NCBI GenBank assembly: GCA_002205965.3
Contig: NADL03000454.1
Coordinates: 248,001-312,000 of the forward strand
DNA: 64,000 bases
Source: Kappaphycus alvarezii
Taxonomy: Eukaryota > Rhodophyta > Florideophyceae > Gigartinales > Solieriaceae
Direction of reading: 5' to 3'
The notes under the pieces are model-generated. The model made no database searches. It saw only the letters and a list, made by a program, of their open reading frames with translations, and had not been told where the DNA came from. Every line of letters begins with the position of its first letter. Position 1 is the first letter of the stretch. The position numbers were made by a program, and so were the translations under genes. Positions 23,108 to 36,077 of this stretch are shown piece after piece.

Positions 23108-23806
23108 AAAAACTGTTGACAGAGTAGACGGGGTCTGTGTCCCCTGTTTTGTACCGCCATCCCCATTAGTCCTATCATTTGCGCTTCAAGCTTTATTACT
23201 CATTGACTAAAAGGTGGAGTTGAAATGTTGAGCAATAGTTGACCCTGAAAATTTCTCTAACCTGCCACCTTGCTTGTGACTCCACCCCAAATGGTAACAA
23301 ACCGATAGATTTTTATTCCCGATTAATATCAAACGGAATAACCTGTGACCAAACACCTTATCTCAGAAGCCATCCCGCCCTAGTACTAATTTTTCCTGTA
23401 ATTGGAATAAGTATGGATTGCGGCATCGGAAAAAAGGTGGACTACATGTGCATGTGTGATGGAGTGCGTCAGTGGTGCTCCGCAAGTGGTCACAGAGCCT
23501 CCAAAAGAAATCCAGGTGACATCCACATGCCAGCAAGGCGTTCCACATATCCACCACATTCAGTTAATTGAACCTGTCTTATGGACGTCAGTGTAATAAG
23601 GAGAACTTTAAATATGTTCATACAATCGATGCCTATATTAGCTGAAAAGACGGCGTCTGAAGATGAGACGTAGATATGTACATATAAATTGTCACGGATG
23701 GTTCATCAAAATGACGTCACAGATTCTGCAATGGGAAATGAGAACAGTTTACTGCAGTGGTTGCTTACCATCACTACTACTACACGTTGTTCAAGGAAAT
23801 TATGCG

Positions 23807-26800
23807 TCAAGACCACTGTATGGTATCAGTTACCAGGTTTCGATTAAAACCATCCGATGAAGATTTTTCGCTGTGCAAGAGATTGTCAATGCGCCGATAC
23901 GGATCCAGAAAGGAAGTCTTGCGTCCGGACAGCCTTGAATTCCTTCTGTGCCGAAGATACTCATGCTTTACGACCCCTATCAAATTCAATGCACTTGTGC
24001 TGCACTGTAGTGTTGGTGTCGAAAACGAATGCGGCAGGGAGCCGTTCTTGTAAACCTTCTGCAGCCCGTTCACCCTTAAGTCACTTGCCCAGTCTGCCAT
24101 CACCAACGGGATAGATAATATTCCAGAAGGAAGGTCGAAATTATACTGAATCAGGCGCAGCAGGCGGCCGTAGTAGACGGAGCAGTCCCCGTGGTCTCCT
24201 TCAGATGGAGCGAACTCCGCAGCGATGTAGAATTCCGGACGGGTTCGTCTGGCATGACCACCAGCAAGGGAACCGAAACGCTGTCAACCCTCGCCACACC
24301 GGATCTTAGCATTGCTGAATGCTAGGTACTCGCTTTATCCAACTGAAATCTCCGCCTCTTCCTCAAATGTCCCTTCCATAGTCATAATATAGCTCTTCAG
24401 CAGCCCTGTCAGGTTTATCCCATGTGCGAAAGAACCATTCAGATGCTCAGACTTACCATTACACAGCAAAACGAAACCTGGAATTTCGCTCGTCTGTGCA
24501 GTTCCCTGAGCATCATCAGAATAGTTTCCAAGTCCATCGATCGCATCCAAACGTTCATGGCCAGCTTCAATCCCACCCGCCAGAAAATCACCTCCCTCAC
24601 TACTACCTGAATCTGCAGACGGTTGAGCGACTCCCTGGGACGTTTCCCCTCCAACCCCTAAGCTTGTAACATCATCATTGCCAGCCCTCACCTCTGGATC
24701 AAATCCAACATCAACCAACCCTTCCCCAAACACATCATCAGATGACATGAAAGCGTCATCAAACATCATCTTGTATGCCTCAAACAATTTTGTATTCTCT
24801 GTTCGCGATTCAGCTGCTGTTACAGTGTTACAGTTGAATGTACACGGCCCTTGATAAAACCAATTTACCGCTCCGCACAAAGCTGGCTGCAATTCACGAG
24901 AGTACCAACCATTTCAATAGTATGACCTGATTTTAGTAGTAAATGGATGGTAAAATTGCAGAGTCTAAAACGTTCAAGATCGAACCCGAAAAAATACCGC
25001 TCATAACGACACACGAAATCAATCGAAAGAAATCGAACTCTGTAGATATATTCCTCTGAAAGCTCCTGTCTGCATACTAGCTCGAAGAGATCGGACTACG
25101 CCCTTAAGGAAAGCAAAAACCTTTGAGGTATATGATCATCAAGGTGCACAAGCTCATAGTTGACCATAAATATTCTGCACCCAGCATCTTTCCATTTGTG
25201 AGCGTAGCATGTGTCCCTGACCTTTTGACCAAACGCCTCCTGACAGGTTCCTTTCGATATTGCCAGAAGCTCCCGATCAATTTGATCCCATACTTGTTCA
25301 GCAATCACAAACTCATCACATCCAGTCTGCGGACGTATCAAGTGCTTGTTTCATCCCCTCAGTAGCTCCACGACGTCATGTGTAATATTCATTATCAAGT
25401 GCATAGTATCGATTGTAAATGATTTAAAAGGAACAATATTGGGGAAGTCATACACAACCGTTCTCCACTTAGTCCCCGTCTCCCTGCACAGAGCTTCCCG
25501 TTCCTTCATATTAATGGAAGATCCATTCTTTATAGAGTACAGGATAGCCTCAGTCCTACAGACCTTCCGCATGAATGGTGCTTCCATGTTGATCTTGCGA
25601 ACCATACGGAATCACGAAGACAGTTCGTTTGTCCGCAATCTAATTTGAGGTGGGAAATAGTAATGCCGTGCCCTTGCTGACCACACCCCGTCTTTTTCAC
25701 ACTGCAAACATGGCTTCCGCCCATTTACACCGGCCGTACCTGTAACCTTCTGCAATGCCTGCAAATCCAATGTAAACCACAACACGTTCACCCTTACCGA
25801 CCTTCACCCACCATCATAACCTTACCTTAGTACCACCGTTCGCATTTATCCTTAGTACCTCATTTCGCAACGGTTTGAAGAATGCGTCCACTTTATTTGG
25901 CGCTTTTGGTACTTTTGTAAACCCCAGTGGTAATGCGTTACGAGCTAGCAAGCACCGACTCGGAGCAAGATTAAGATTCATCGCCAAAAACGGCCAGACA
26001 TCATCTGATCTGTTTCCATATGACTCAAAGCTATCAGTAGACGGAACCATGAAGATATCATACTTTGTCGCTTCATCCCCACCATTGTCACGCACGGCTT
26101 TCTCGTAAAGCTTCCCGTCACAAAAATCTCTCCACGTCCTCTCCGAACCTTCCTCCACCGTTCCTACACGATTCGCCGTAACCATTGCCTTGTGGTCATA
26201 AAGTTGGTTACACAACTGTTCTTGCGCAAACCAACAAGCAATTCTGGGAAGGATAGATATTGACTCAAAAGAGCACCACTCGGATTCCGTTCCTCGCTAT
26301 TTGCATACCTCACATAGATCAGGATTCTCACGGGCTCTAGACAATTCGCTCTCAGTGTACTCCATACCTAATAAAATGAGTCCTCGGCAAGCAATATACT
26401 TTCTAGACTTCATTCAACCCTGAGAACATGATGACATTCGCACGCACAGCCTCCCATGACTTGTATGGTGAATAGATGTTTCGCATTATGCGTTCCATTT
26501 GAATTTAAGACGCCCTCATTTCAACTGCAAAAGCCAATCATTCCTTATTTTTCCGACTCCACCTCAAAAATTGCGCTTTAGGACCGCTATAAATCCCACC
26601 CTCTAGCAGCGGACTCGGGTCAGATCTATCACTTTCAACACCACCCCAAGAAAGGTCACCAGAATCATCAATACCTTAACTATCATTGAGTTCATCATCA
26701 AGACCTTCATTTGCCCCTTGTGAATGACCATTACTCGACAAAGGTAGGTGATCATGTGGAATAGTAGCGTTAATAACTGCCTCATGATGCGAACCATCTG

Positions 26801-26957
26801 AGACAGAATCACGATCCCACGCAACACGTGTATGCGCACAAGTTCTCAACGGTTGAGTAATCGAAACCTGTTCAATTGAATCCGAATCTACCTCTCCTCG
26901 CGTCGCGACCAAATTTGCTCTAGTGTCTCCATTTCTTCCACCACGGTCTTGACGCAT
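23807..26957 (-). pseudogene. CACTA/EnSpm (Tnp2-like) transposase, decayed
   Basis: Pieces of one long protein occur in order on the minus strand. An N-terminal polar region is at 26957-26676. Next is VPSTDSFESYGNRSDDVWPF, then LPLGFTKVPKAPNKVDAFFK (26130-25850), which matches the core of Tnp2-type transposases (the 'DGF...WP...NLP...PGPKEP' block). Then come YDFPNIVPFKSFTIDTMHLI (25450-25370), the helical HKWKDAGCRIFMVNYELV (25190-25125) and a C-terminal VYYGRLLRLIQYNFDLPSG with LVMADWASDLRVNG (24180-24060). It lies between the two copia LTR-like repeats and may be nested in that element. Family-level identity is inferred from motif order. No CACTA ends were located. Confidence 0.68.
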
Positions 26958-27745
26958 TTCGCTGTATTGCTGTAATACATGATGGGCCTCTTGGCTGAAA
27001 CAAGGGCCCCATAGGAGCGCGAACAGACTTCAATTTGTCCGTTCTTCATTAGAAATCGTGCGATGTCTTGTCATGGTAGACTTGTGAACAGCCACGCCAG
27101 GCGGATGATTGCTGCACCCATATTCAGCCATGCAAAGGTAGAGATCAGACATAGTTCGAAAGGTAGCAAAACCATGTAAACCTCCCGCTTGCGATATTGA
27201 GCATCAACAATGTGTTGATCTTCCAATGCAAAAGCGCCCAAGACCACTCAATACCTTTTTGGTTCAACCTCTAATGGTCAGAAACGAGACATGCGATTCA
27301 CAACATGCAGGCGAAAAACTGAGCATAGGACCAATACACAAAGATGAGCGGTCCGCCCGGAGCAGCGAAACGAAACTGCTGCTGCGAAGATCATCGAATA
27401 TCAAATTAAGACGGTAGATGGCTCAATAAGACCTTGATTATGGCACTGCAATTCAACATCTGAAAATCACCAATTGTAGCATCGTCTCATTTCGCTTCGA
27501 TCCTGGATACACCAATCGTACCTTACTTCCTTACAATTCCGCCCTATATTAACGCATATCAGACTCCATGCGCTCCTACCTCTCCGTGTCTAACCACACC
27601 CTAGCAATCTTTCAATTCACCTCTTCCCTCCCAACCTTTGAAACACCCTCTTGCAAACACTCCAAATACCCTCTTCCAATCAATCCCTGTGAGTTTCATC
27701 TTCTTTTTGTCAACTCCTCTCCTCTCCAGCTACATTTCAAACGCA

Positions 27746-28880
27746 ATGTCGTCGGCACCAATACCGAGACCACTGCGCAAGAGCTCGCAAAGTGGAACTA
27801 ACAGTAGTACCATTAGCGTACCCAAGGACATATACAAATTCATCAACGTGTCAGCCTACATTGAGGAGAAGATATTCGACAACAATCAAAGCAAGCAAGA
27901 CCATTCGATGCATTACAAACCATTTCCATGCAACCGATCAAATTACCATCGCAACATTGCCGCAAAAGCCCGTGTTGATCGACATTTGAATCGAAAGATC
28001 AAGGATTTTTACGGGAAGTATACACAGTCAGTGTTGCATTATGGACTGGGAGAGAATGTACACGTTGATAACTGATATCGCTACGGACAAGGAACTAGAG
28101 GTATACTCACAGGGCGCCAACAACTAGGCAATAATTGCTTTGGTTTCTCAAAAGATGGAGGCCAAGTCACGAAAATACCGCAAGCAACAAAACCAACTGC
28201 GCAAGCAAGAATTCGCTCAAGGTTCTTAGCGTGCCAACGAACCGCAAGATCTTATTCAAGATGCAGGAGATGAGGGGGTCAGAGGTGATGCCATTTCGCA
28301 AGTCACAACGGAAGATGAAATCCAACCAACTCGCAGCAATTCGTACCATGAACTGGACCGTATTAGCACAATAAGCGTCGCTGATGAAGATAAAGACCAG
28401 CTGTGGGCCCCACGTGTTGCAGAATCTTACGATTGATACGCTCCATCAGTTGTACATGATATGTAGCTAGATTCCAATTTGGGGGAGTCAACCAATGATC
28501 AAGAAATGGAGCATACGATGCTTGACAGTGACCAACGACAACAACTTGATCAAGATTCTGAGGCAGTAGATAAGGATGCACTAATCGCAAAGTTCAAAGC
28601 AGAGATCCAGTCATATAAGAGTGGTCAGAGACCTGTTCAGCGACACAGAGCGGCTCAGACAAAACCACCTTCAGGGCCCCGTCCAAGAATGGCATCCTCA
28701 CGTCAGTCCATGCCACCAGAGGGACGTCAGGCAAGGCCTCTAATACCTGCAGCCCTATCAAGACTCAAATTTGGAATTAACAAGCCCGCTCAGAAGAGAA
28801 GTGCTCCGAACCGAACAAAATCTGTTACACAAACTTCTGCCAATAGGTCCCAGCAGCAACCAAAATACAATAAGCGTTGA
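27746..28880 (+). pseudogene. Unrecognised pseudogene with a CT-rich leader
   Basis: ATG 27746 follows a CT-rich leader (27560-27745). The frame begins MSSAPIPRPLRKSSQ. After a frame change near 28030 one frame continues to 28880, broken by stops at 28125, 28206, 28438 and 28465. The conceptual protein is charged and Gln-rich (KSRKYRKQQNQLRKQEFAQ, TMLDSDQRQQLDQDSE) with a basic Pro/Arg/Gln-rich tail. The leader resembles that before the accessory gene at 32.5 kb (CCGTG-C/T-CTAACCA), so it may be a transposon accessory gene, perhaps divergent from the CACTA transposase. The function is unknown. Confidence 0.35.
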
Positions 28881-30784
28881 AACTATTGTTAGCAAGATAG
28901 ATAATGAAATTGATTGATTCTTACTTGTGCGCACCCATACACTGATCATGCAACGACTGTCGTTACGAGATTTTGGATTGCGTTATCTCATGCTGAGAGG
29001 ATAAATAATTTGCGTAAGAATGGATAGTAGTTAGTTTGATAGCAATAAGAGAACTGTAACAAACCTTGAGACATGAAAATATTTGCCCTGTATTGAGTAT
29101 CACTTCGTATTTCCACAGAGGCTGAAACCTAGACAGAAACCTGGCCTGGATGTAAAGCCCAGTTTCTCATGCAAATGCACCTATACTTCACACGATTTGA
29201 AACAGACTATAGCGTGAAAACATTACCATAGCAACATTTCATGAGTTCAGTTATCATCATATAACCAACTTGAAACTCTGCTGCAGAATATTCAGTTCAA
29301 TACTGCAACTGTCAAACTTTAACCAACCCGCACTGTTACTCCTGATAATCAATCTTAATTACAAAGCCCATTTTTACCCTTACTGTAAAAGTTCTCCACC
29401 AGCCTTTCATATACTCTAGTACCCTCCCTTGTTGCGTTCACACAAATTACAGGTTCAAGCCATAGATATATGTTAGTCAATATTTCCGAGAGATAATACT
29501 AAACGCACCGTCAAGTTCCACGCGACTTATGAATATAACACTACCTAGTTTTCATGCCGCACCTTCCCCAGTTTCCTCGCGACATACTGCAATGTGCAGC
29601 TTTACATGCATAATAATAATGCATATTCTCATCTGGAAGAAAATACAGCACCAAAAATTTCATTTGCCATAACATGAGCGCGTATCGCGCCGAAAACTAG
29701 CAGCGTAGCACTCGAGCAAAGAGTAATACCAACTGTTGTGCGTTCCATGTGCATTCCTCCCATAACTTGAACGTATACCACCTCCAAAGATAAACATCTA
29801 GGAAGGATAATCAGGCAGGTGTTTTCAGGAGAACACTCAGAACACTCCGGATAACACTAAAATGTGCGCCAAAATGCGCAGTTTGGGAGATAGAGAAGAA
29901 TTGACAATGGAAGCAAGTTCGGGAATTGAAACAAAATAGATGTGATAGATTGAAGGGAGTTGAATGCAATGACACAGACTGTGTAACGATCAATTTGCAC
30001 GTGGGCGCGGAAGAACCATCTTGGTGATAACCATCTTTCCGATCGTGCGTCACTGCCTTAGACTTTTTGTCCGTGTTTGTGGCCCACAACTTGTGGGCCA
30101 AAAGTAACCATACCACTCAGTGGCAGAAACACAGGCGCGCAATCTGGGTATTGATTGATAAGTAAATTTTTATGAACAGCCATGCAATTTGCAACCTACC
30201 GTTGTTATGATCAGATTTGTGTGTAACGATAATGACTAACTCTGTCAGCCAGCAAGCTAATGAGAGCTCTGTTTTTGGTAAAAGACTACTGCCTGTAAAA
30301 AATAGTGATACGCGTGCGATCCAGTAATGCTCCATACATGTGGCCAACCGCGTCGGGTCATCCGGTATGGTTCCTGGAGTGCTCCAAATGAACCTTGACC
30401 ACTCCAAAATTATTCCAAATAACGCGAATCTTTTTACTAGGGCCGTTGAAACGTATAGTCCACTCAATTCTACCAGGGGGCACTTTCAGCAGCGACAAAC
30501 TGAACAGAAGGTCCTAGTGGAAAAAGGACCTAAGTCCCAAGACAGAATTGTCCAGGGTTCCAGTCCCAAATCACCAAGACCGCGACCAGTGTGTGTTAGG
30601 TTAAGACAGGTGTCAACCCACCTCCAATTAGTTCGAGTTCCATGCCGTCTCCCGACCCGGTTCTGGTTATCAGACGGTTAATACGCCAACCTATTAGTTC
30701 AATACCCACTGTAGATAGCAGTACCTGCATTGTGACAATTTAGACCAAGTCGCGAATGTGGAGCCACTGGCTCAACAAAGCAAA
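28881..30784. other. AT-rich region without a recognised gene
   Basis: Short frames only. The nucleotide composition is like decayed transposon DNA. No RNA gene or repeat family could be supported. Confidence 0.5.
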
Positions 30785-31057
30785 TATCGACGAACGATAC
30801 TTTACGAACTTCATTCAACGTCTGGGTTACGCTTGCTCTTTTCGTGCCTTGGCTTGTTTTCTGCAGCTCTGCTCCGCCTCCCAAACATTCCGGCAAGGAA
30901 CGGCACGTGTACTGTATATCACAATGCTAAACCCTCGTGAAACCGTACACAAGCTAGAAAAAAACATTAAACTATAGGATATCTTGCGAAGTATCACATG
31001 ATATTGTACATACCAAAAAACAAAAAGTAAAGTCTGATTGGACCAAGTACTCACATT
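30785..31057 (-). repeat. LTR-like repeat, distal copy
   Basis: A direct-orientation partner of 18128-18387, ending on the plus strand in AAGTACTCACA like the first copy. If both belong to the minus-strand copia relic, this is the 5' LTR and about 12.4 kb separates the two, including the CACTA relic. The approximately 70% match means the pair is either old or not from one element. I found no convincing primer-binding site next to it. Confidence 0.5.
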
Positions 31058-32440
31058 ACGGCCAACACGTTGGCATGTTACATTGTTTGAGGACAGCTTG
31101 TATCACACGGATACTGGGGTTATCACTATTGCAAGTACAGCAGCCTACGGTACACCTGAGAAAGCATTTTCATAGTAGTCACACATCTCGATAGTAACTT
31201 CAGTCTGACCTTGCTTGCCCCACCTGTCAACATAGTCCTTTAGGAGTATTTTAGTTAGAAGATAAGTAAATTTTCACCACACCTGTACTATAATATTTTA
31301 TTTGATAGCGTTGCTCACAATTGATCTATTACACTCTTTTTTTAAAGTTGATTCGGTATCAGACAGCATACTGTACAGTATCTTTTACAGTAAATTACCC
31401 CCTTTATTAAAAATAGGCCTCGTCTGCGCTATTACTTTCATAGGTCCATTCACGAGAATGCGTTTTTGAATTACAGTTGTATACCAATAGAACTGATCTA
31501 GCAGCCCATACGAAATGTCAGTTTTTTTCGAATATGTTCAGTTGAATGTGGATTTTCTTGCATATATCTACAGTGAAGAGAAATTCTTCAAGGACTCCCT
31601 TATTTGACTCTTTGATTTTATGATTGGCCGGACAGCGATGGAACGCAAGGAAAATAAGGGACACTTTTCCTAGACATTCAGTTGCGGATGCACGAGGATC
31701 CTTTTCAACTAAATTTTTTGGTTCCAAATTTCACATTACGAAGCTTGACCAGCTCTAGAATTGAATAAAGAAACGAGTTTTGTGCATTTCTCAGTTGTCC
31801 AAAAGTATAGGACTACCGTGCACTGGACCGTAACATCCTGATAGTCCGAGGGCGAGCCTTCGGGTCAGGTGCGTTTACTTGTCATATAAAATAGGACCCG
31901 AGCCATGGTTCTGTTGAGGGACGGGAGTTAGACAATACACTAACCGTGTACTTGGTAAAATATGGATGATTGACAGATGGTCCATCATGAGATGGAAGGT
32001 CTGTTGTTAGTAAAGTACGAGTCAGTGGGTGCATTTAGATATTCTTTGCGATCCTAAATTTCTAAACTACAAACCTTATTTATTGTCCAAAAAAAATCGT
32101 TCCAGATTTCTAGTCTGCGAGGAACCAATGAGTGATCTTCTACGATTTCTGGGAGTATGAGCTCATATCCTCGTACCCAGATCCTGGGTTGGAGGGTATT
32201 TCTGATCGACGGCTGTTGCTATGTCAGAGGAGAGCACTTATTCTCATCTATATTCACCCTTTACCATGCTACCTCTATTGGACTCTTTCTTCCACTACAC
32301 ATCAACAACCTCCACAAGACGACCCGATCTGGATCGTTTGCAATGGCCGTGGCTAAAAAGCCAAAAACTTTGAGAGGTTCAAGCTCTAAATGCCGATAAC
32401 GGTGCCAATGGTGGCATAGAAGAGATCCCCACTTCCAATA
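31058..32440. other. Region without a recognised gene
   Basis: Only short unsupported frames. At 31368-31391 there is a short palindromic ATACTGTACAGTAT motif of the same kind seen elsewhere in the window. Confidence 0.5.
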
Positions 32441-32547
32441 TTCCATCACTTCCACCCTCTTTTCCGTGCCTAACCAAGCCGTCAATCCACTCCCAATCAA
32501 CCTCTCTCCCTCACAATTCTACTGCACATCCTTTCGTCGCCCAACAG

Positions 32548-33496
32548 ATGCGTCAATTTGCGGCCTCGGGCCCTCTTCCTCCCAGCAAAAGAACAAATTC
32601 GGCCCTTTCCCAACATCCACGCAATAGCGGACGACGTTCCGAGACTGCTCCTGCTGTGATAAGCCGAACGCAGAGGTCAGATCTAGCCCGAACTTTACAG
32701 TCCTCCGGAGCTTTTGTTGTAAGTAATGTGGAACCCCCCCACGGTGAAGCAGAAAAAGGGACGGAAGGCCGGCGCACCGAATTACAGCCAGCACGGTACT
32801 GAAGCTTTACTGGATTCTGTTGAGTAGATTGAGCCGTGTGGGAGCAATCAGTGGAATCTATTGGCAACAGAAGTTCAGGAATGGGCTGCTAAGAATGGGA
32901 GGCCGCTTAGAGACATAGATTCGTTGAAGGCTAAGTTTGAAAAACTCGTGAACATCAAGAAACCAACTGGCAACCCCAGCTTTCCTGACGACTTTCGGAG
33001 GGCAAAAACAATTGCGCCCGATACATTACATAAATTGAGTGCCTATACAATAGGAGATTCGTCTGATAGTGCTGCTGGATAAGAAGGTGAAAGAGGAGAC
33101 AAGGAACAGACATGAACAGCTAGTGCTGGTGGCAGCAGTTTGAATCGCGAGGCTAGGACTCATTCGATAGTAGCCCTTGGTGAACGAACACTTTTAGGAG
33201 GGCTTGGAGAAAGGCGAAGAAAGCGTAGGGCTGGTCGGACAGGTGTTTCTGCTTGCGAAAACATCGATGAAAAGCTGTTTAACCGCGTTGGTTCGTTGAC
33301 GGAAAGCGTTGGGGAAATCTCGAAGGTGATGGCTTCACGTTCTTCTCTACTGGAGGGACTCACAGGAGAACAAATAAAGAACGCCATTAAAGAGGAAGTA
33401 AAATTGGAAATGAAAGAGGCCAAAAATGACCTGGCAGGGCTCAAGATAATGATCTCATTACTAGTGCGGAATGAAAATGGCTCAAATGCGAACTAG
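32548..33496 (+). pseudogene. PIF/Harbinger accessory gene with DUF6818-like (Myb-like) domain, decayed
   Basis: After a CT-rich leader the frame begins MRQFAASGPLPPSKRTN and changes near 32730 to a second frame reading KQKKGRKAGAP. The core follows: ALLDSVE-stop-IEPCGSNQWNLL, SLKAKFEKLVNIKKPTGNP and DDFRRAKTIAP (to 33040). This is the block of DUF6818 proteins (GSNEW...LK.KF..L...K.PTG.P.CP..V..AK). A C-terminal coiled-coil (33270-33450) follows after stops at 33080 and 33107. It converges with the Harbinger transposase at 34846-33537, leaving about 40 bp between them. By analogy with other PIF/Harbinger elements, such proteins bind DNA and help the transposase. It is not functional here. 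Confidence 0.62.
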
Positions 33497-33536
33497 TTCT
33501 AGGTTGAGTACCATTTTACAATAAATAAGGAACCCC

Positions 33537-34846
33537 TCACTCTTCTTCTAGAAAGGGACGTATCCATTCTGGTCGTGACAACTCGGGATCTCCATATGTA
33601 TTTACCATTTGATTCATGCCGACAAACCGCGTCCTGAAGTTAATTAAATGAATGCAAATTCTAATAAATCGTTCTCTTTTCCTTTCATCAGCCGGTAATG
33701 GTCGTTTTGTCTTTGAAAGACCCCCTTGATAGAACGCACCCCCCATTCGGCAGATTGCCTTTCAATAGGCATTACTTTCTGTAACACCTGGTCTATTGGA
33801 CACAATTCATAGGATTCAGCAATATTCTTTTTTTTGTTAGCCTTCCGTCCTCCAACTATCTTCCCACTAACAGCCCTGCTTTCATTAACAAACGCAATGT
33901 CAACTAGGATAGCATATCCTGTAGGTGTCATGTTATCTGAAAGCTTTGGAAATGTAAGTCCGGACGCGTACGCCAGTTTGTTTTCATGCCAACTACCAGG
34001 ATAGTTAATGGCGGCATGAATTATTTCACCCATGAAGTTCCAGACAAACAAGTTAGTAACCTCAAAAATTTGGGTGTAGCCTTCAAAGTAAGCATTCTGA
34101 GTATCCCGGTCTGTATAGTCTGCGCATCGGAAGCTTCCTCCATCTGTAACAGAAAATACCCCTTTCAAAAGGTGTCCATGCTCTCGGTTACGTAGCAAGT
34201 TGCCGTATGAAGCTTTCATTTGCTCTTCAGTTGGCCATTTGACTTCAAACTCGGTTCGGTTCCTTCTTTTAACTACTCGCAATAGGACTTCTAGTGCATA
34301 ATCAAGCCACACATTTACACTTGTAGGCACTAAGCGAAATATTGGGCATAATATGTACTGATTCCCGGCTGTCTTGAGATACCACAAAGCAACTCCCAAT
34401 TAATCTACGGACAGGACGGCGAGTCTTCGGCCTCTTGTTTTTGGTCCCGTGCGATAGGGTCTTCCAAAGTTGATTACTGACCGTTCGAACTTAAAAAGAG
34501 GAAGGGGACGTTCCAGTAAAAGTCTTCTAGGGAAATTCAGAGATACCAGAAAGCAGCTATCCGATCCTGTGTTGAGAAAATGTTGCCACGATGTGGATAA
34601 GCCAGTTCCGACTGGGCGAATTATTAATCGCCTCAGAAATCGCGGTCGTCTTTGGCGATGCTTTCGCAGCTTCTTTTTTATAATGCGACGCCTTACTTCT
34701 GTAAGAATGACGGAAACTGCAGCGGAAATATTTCCATCAGAGCATGTTATTGCAGATGAGAGGCTGGTTGCGCCATTTTTACATTCAGTTTGGGTCGGTT
34801 TCTTGAGAAGGGCTGAAGACACACCGTCCTGGTGTGTCTTCAGCAA
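33537..34846 (-). pseudogene. PIF/Harbinger transposase (DDE_Tnp_4), element 1, decayed
   Basis: One minus-strand frame encodes an almost complete transposase. Recognisable blocks are GVALWYLKTAGNQYILCPIF, VWLDYALEVL, the first catalytic block VTDGGSFRCADYTDRDTQN, the middle VTNLFVWNFMGEIIHAAIN with PGSWHENKL, the second LVDIAFVN and the third SAEWGVRSIKGVF. A single in-frame TAA (34400-34402) interrupts it just before GVALWY. A one-base shift near 33700 moves the end into another frame, which finishes HLINFRTRFVGMNQM (33650-33600). Apart from these it is clean, so inactivation may be fairly recent. It lies tail-to-tail with the accessory gene at 32548. Confidence 0.85.
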
Positions 34847-35736
34847 CGCTCGTAGGAAATTATTATGGTTACGTCTTGACTTGTTTGCACGGGAAACGGT
34901 TTTTTGATTTACTCACCTTACGTAAAACCCTTTACAACTATAGAAAGGTGTTGCTTCACCCTTTCTAGATTCTTATGTTTAGAAATGAAAGCTAAGATTT
35001 TCAGCCATATAATTGGGTGCTATTTTTAATTTAGAAATCTGGACAATTTCTGAATGCACGAAGTAAACAGTTAGCAAATGGGTGCGAAGAATGAAAGGGT
35101 GCGAACTAATCAAGTGCTTTTTTTAATTGTGCTTTTTTTCGTACAGCGGAATGATATTAACAGTCTTCTCTAGAGTCCGAAAGTTTCAGCGTGGCAAAAT
35201 ATTACTGTACATTGATTAAGTAAGTGTGGGTGAAGCGTTCTGTTAACTTCTGTAAATGTCGTACTCTACAGTACAGCGAGACATTTGAAACTGCTGTACA
35301 GCACATTTCTCGCCGTTCTGTTCCGCACCTTTTGCTTAGTACCTTTACAAGCTGTCCTCAAATTCCATTGGAGGGAGTATAGATGAAGGCGTCCACTTCC
35401 GCCACGACGCAAGCCGCCCCCAGCACACAGAACTTTGCTCCTGGGGTCATCTGACGTCTGCAACGCCCTCTCCTTCATTAATCGACTGAGGAATGCAGTT
35501 TTATCCGTATAAATCTCAGAGAAGAAACGTTCATTCTCTATTCAACACTGAACAAGGCAGACGCGACCTCGTCAAAGACGCCATTTCTCCGGTCACGAAG
35601 TTTCATATCACCATCTCCAAAATCTGAGCCACATCTTTTTCAGCTACCTGCTCTTGCACATACTATCAAAGCTTCAACCTCTTCCCTTTCGAATAAGTTC
35701 CTGTCCGCATAACCATATTCTATCTCACACACAACC

Positions 35737-35931
35737 ATGGCCACAGCAGATCAAGTTAGAAAAGCCTCTTTCCCCGCTGACATAAACAGCAGTGAAGCAA
35801 GCGGAGACGACTGCATGGTGACGATGGTTGCGACAAATGGTCCCCAACCGGAGTCGAAACAACCGTTGGGAAGGTTCGATGGGCTCCACACCCTTAGATT
35901 CATAGACGGTCGACGAAGTCTCGGCAAATAG
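35737..35931 (+). CDS. Short 64-residue reading frame with a gene-like leader
   Basis: The ATG is preceded by a CT-rich leader ending TCTCACACACAACC, the same context as LEO1 and the phosphorylase. The frame (MATADQVRKASFPADIN...) stops after 64 codons and has no recognisable domain. It may be a small protein, the first exon of a gene, or the surviving start of a gene whose body was lost. Coding status is uncertain. Confidence 0.25.
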   Translation: MATADQVRKASFPADINSSEASGDDCMVTMVATNGPQPESKQPLGRFDGLHTLRFIDGRRSLGK

Positions 35932-36077
35932 GGGACGTTGAGAGGGCAGCAGGTTTTCGCGAGGGCCGTTTCGTAGTCTACTAAAAAGTGAAACGGCCAT
36001 GGTCTACACCAAGAGGTTGTGTAGGCGAACCGCAGGAATGGCGCCCCCCGGCATGCAGAGGTGACTTTTCTGCATAT

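Noticed and set aside
30650-30680. GGTTATCAGACGG as a tRNA primer-binding site
   Set aside because: It fits only the plus orientation, has an extra base, and is not next to a CA-ending LTR, while the copia relic is on the minus strand.
34400-34402. Stop-codon reassignment to explain TAA/TAG inside transposase frames
   Set aside because: Intact host genes here end in TAA or TAG at the expected family ends, so both act as stops; the transposon frames also carry indels elsewhere.
32101-35043. TCCAGATTTCTA and its reverse complement as possible ends of Harbinger element 1
   Set aside because: The 12-bp match does not extend inward or outward and no 3-bp target duplication of the expected type flanks it.
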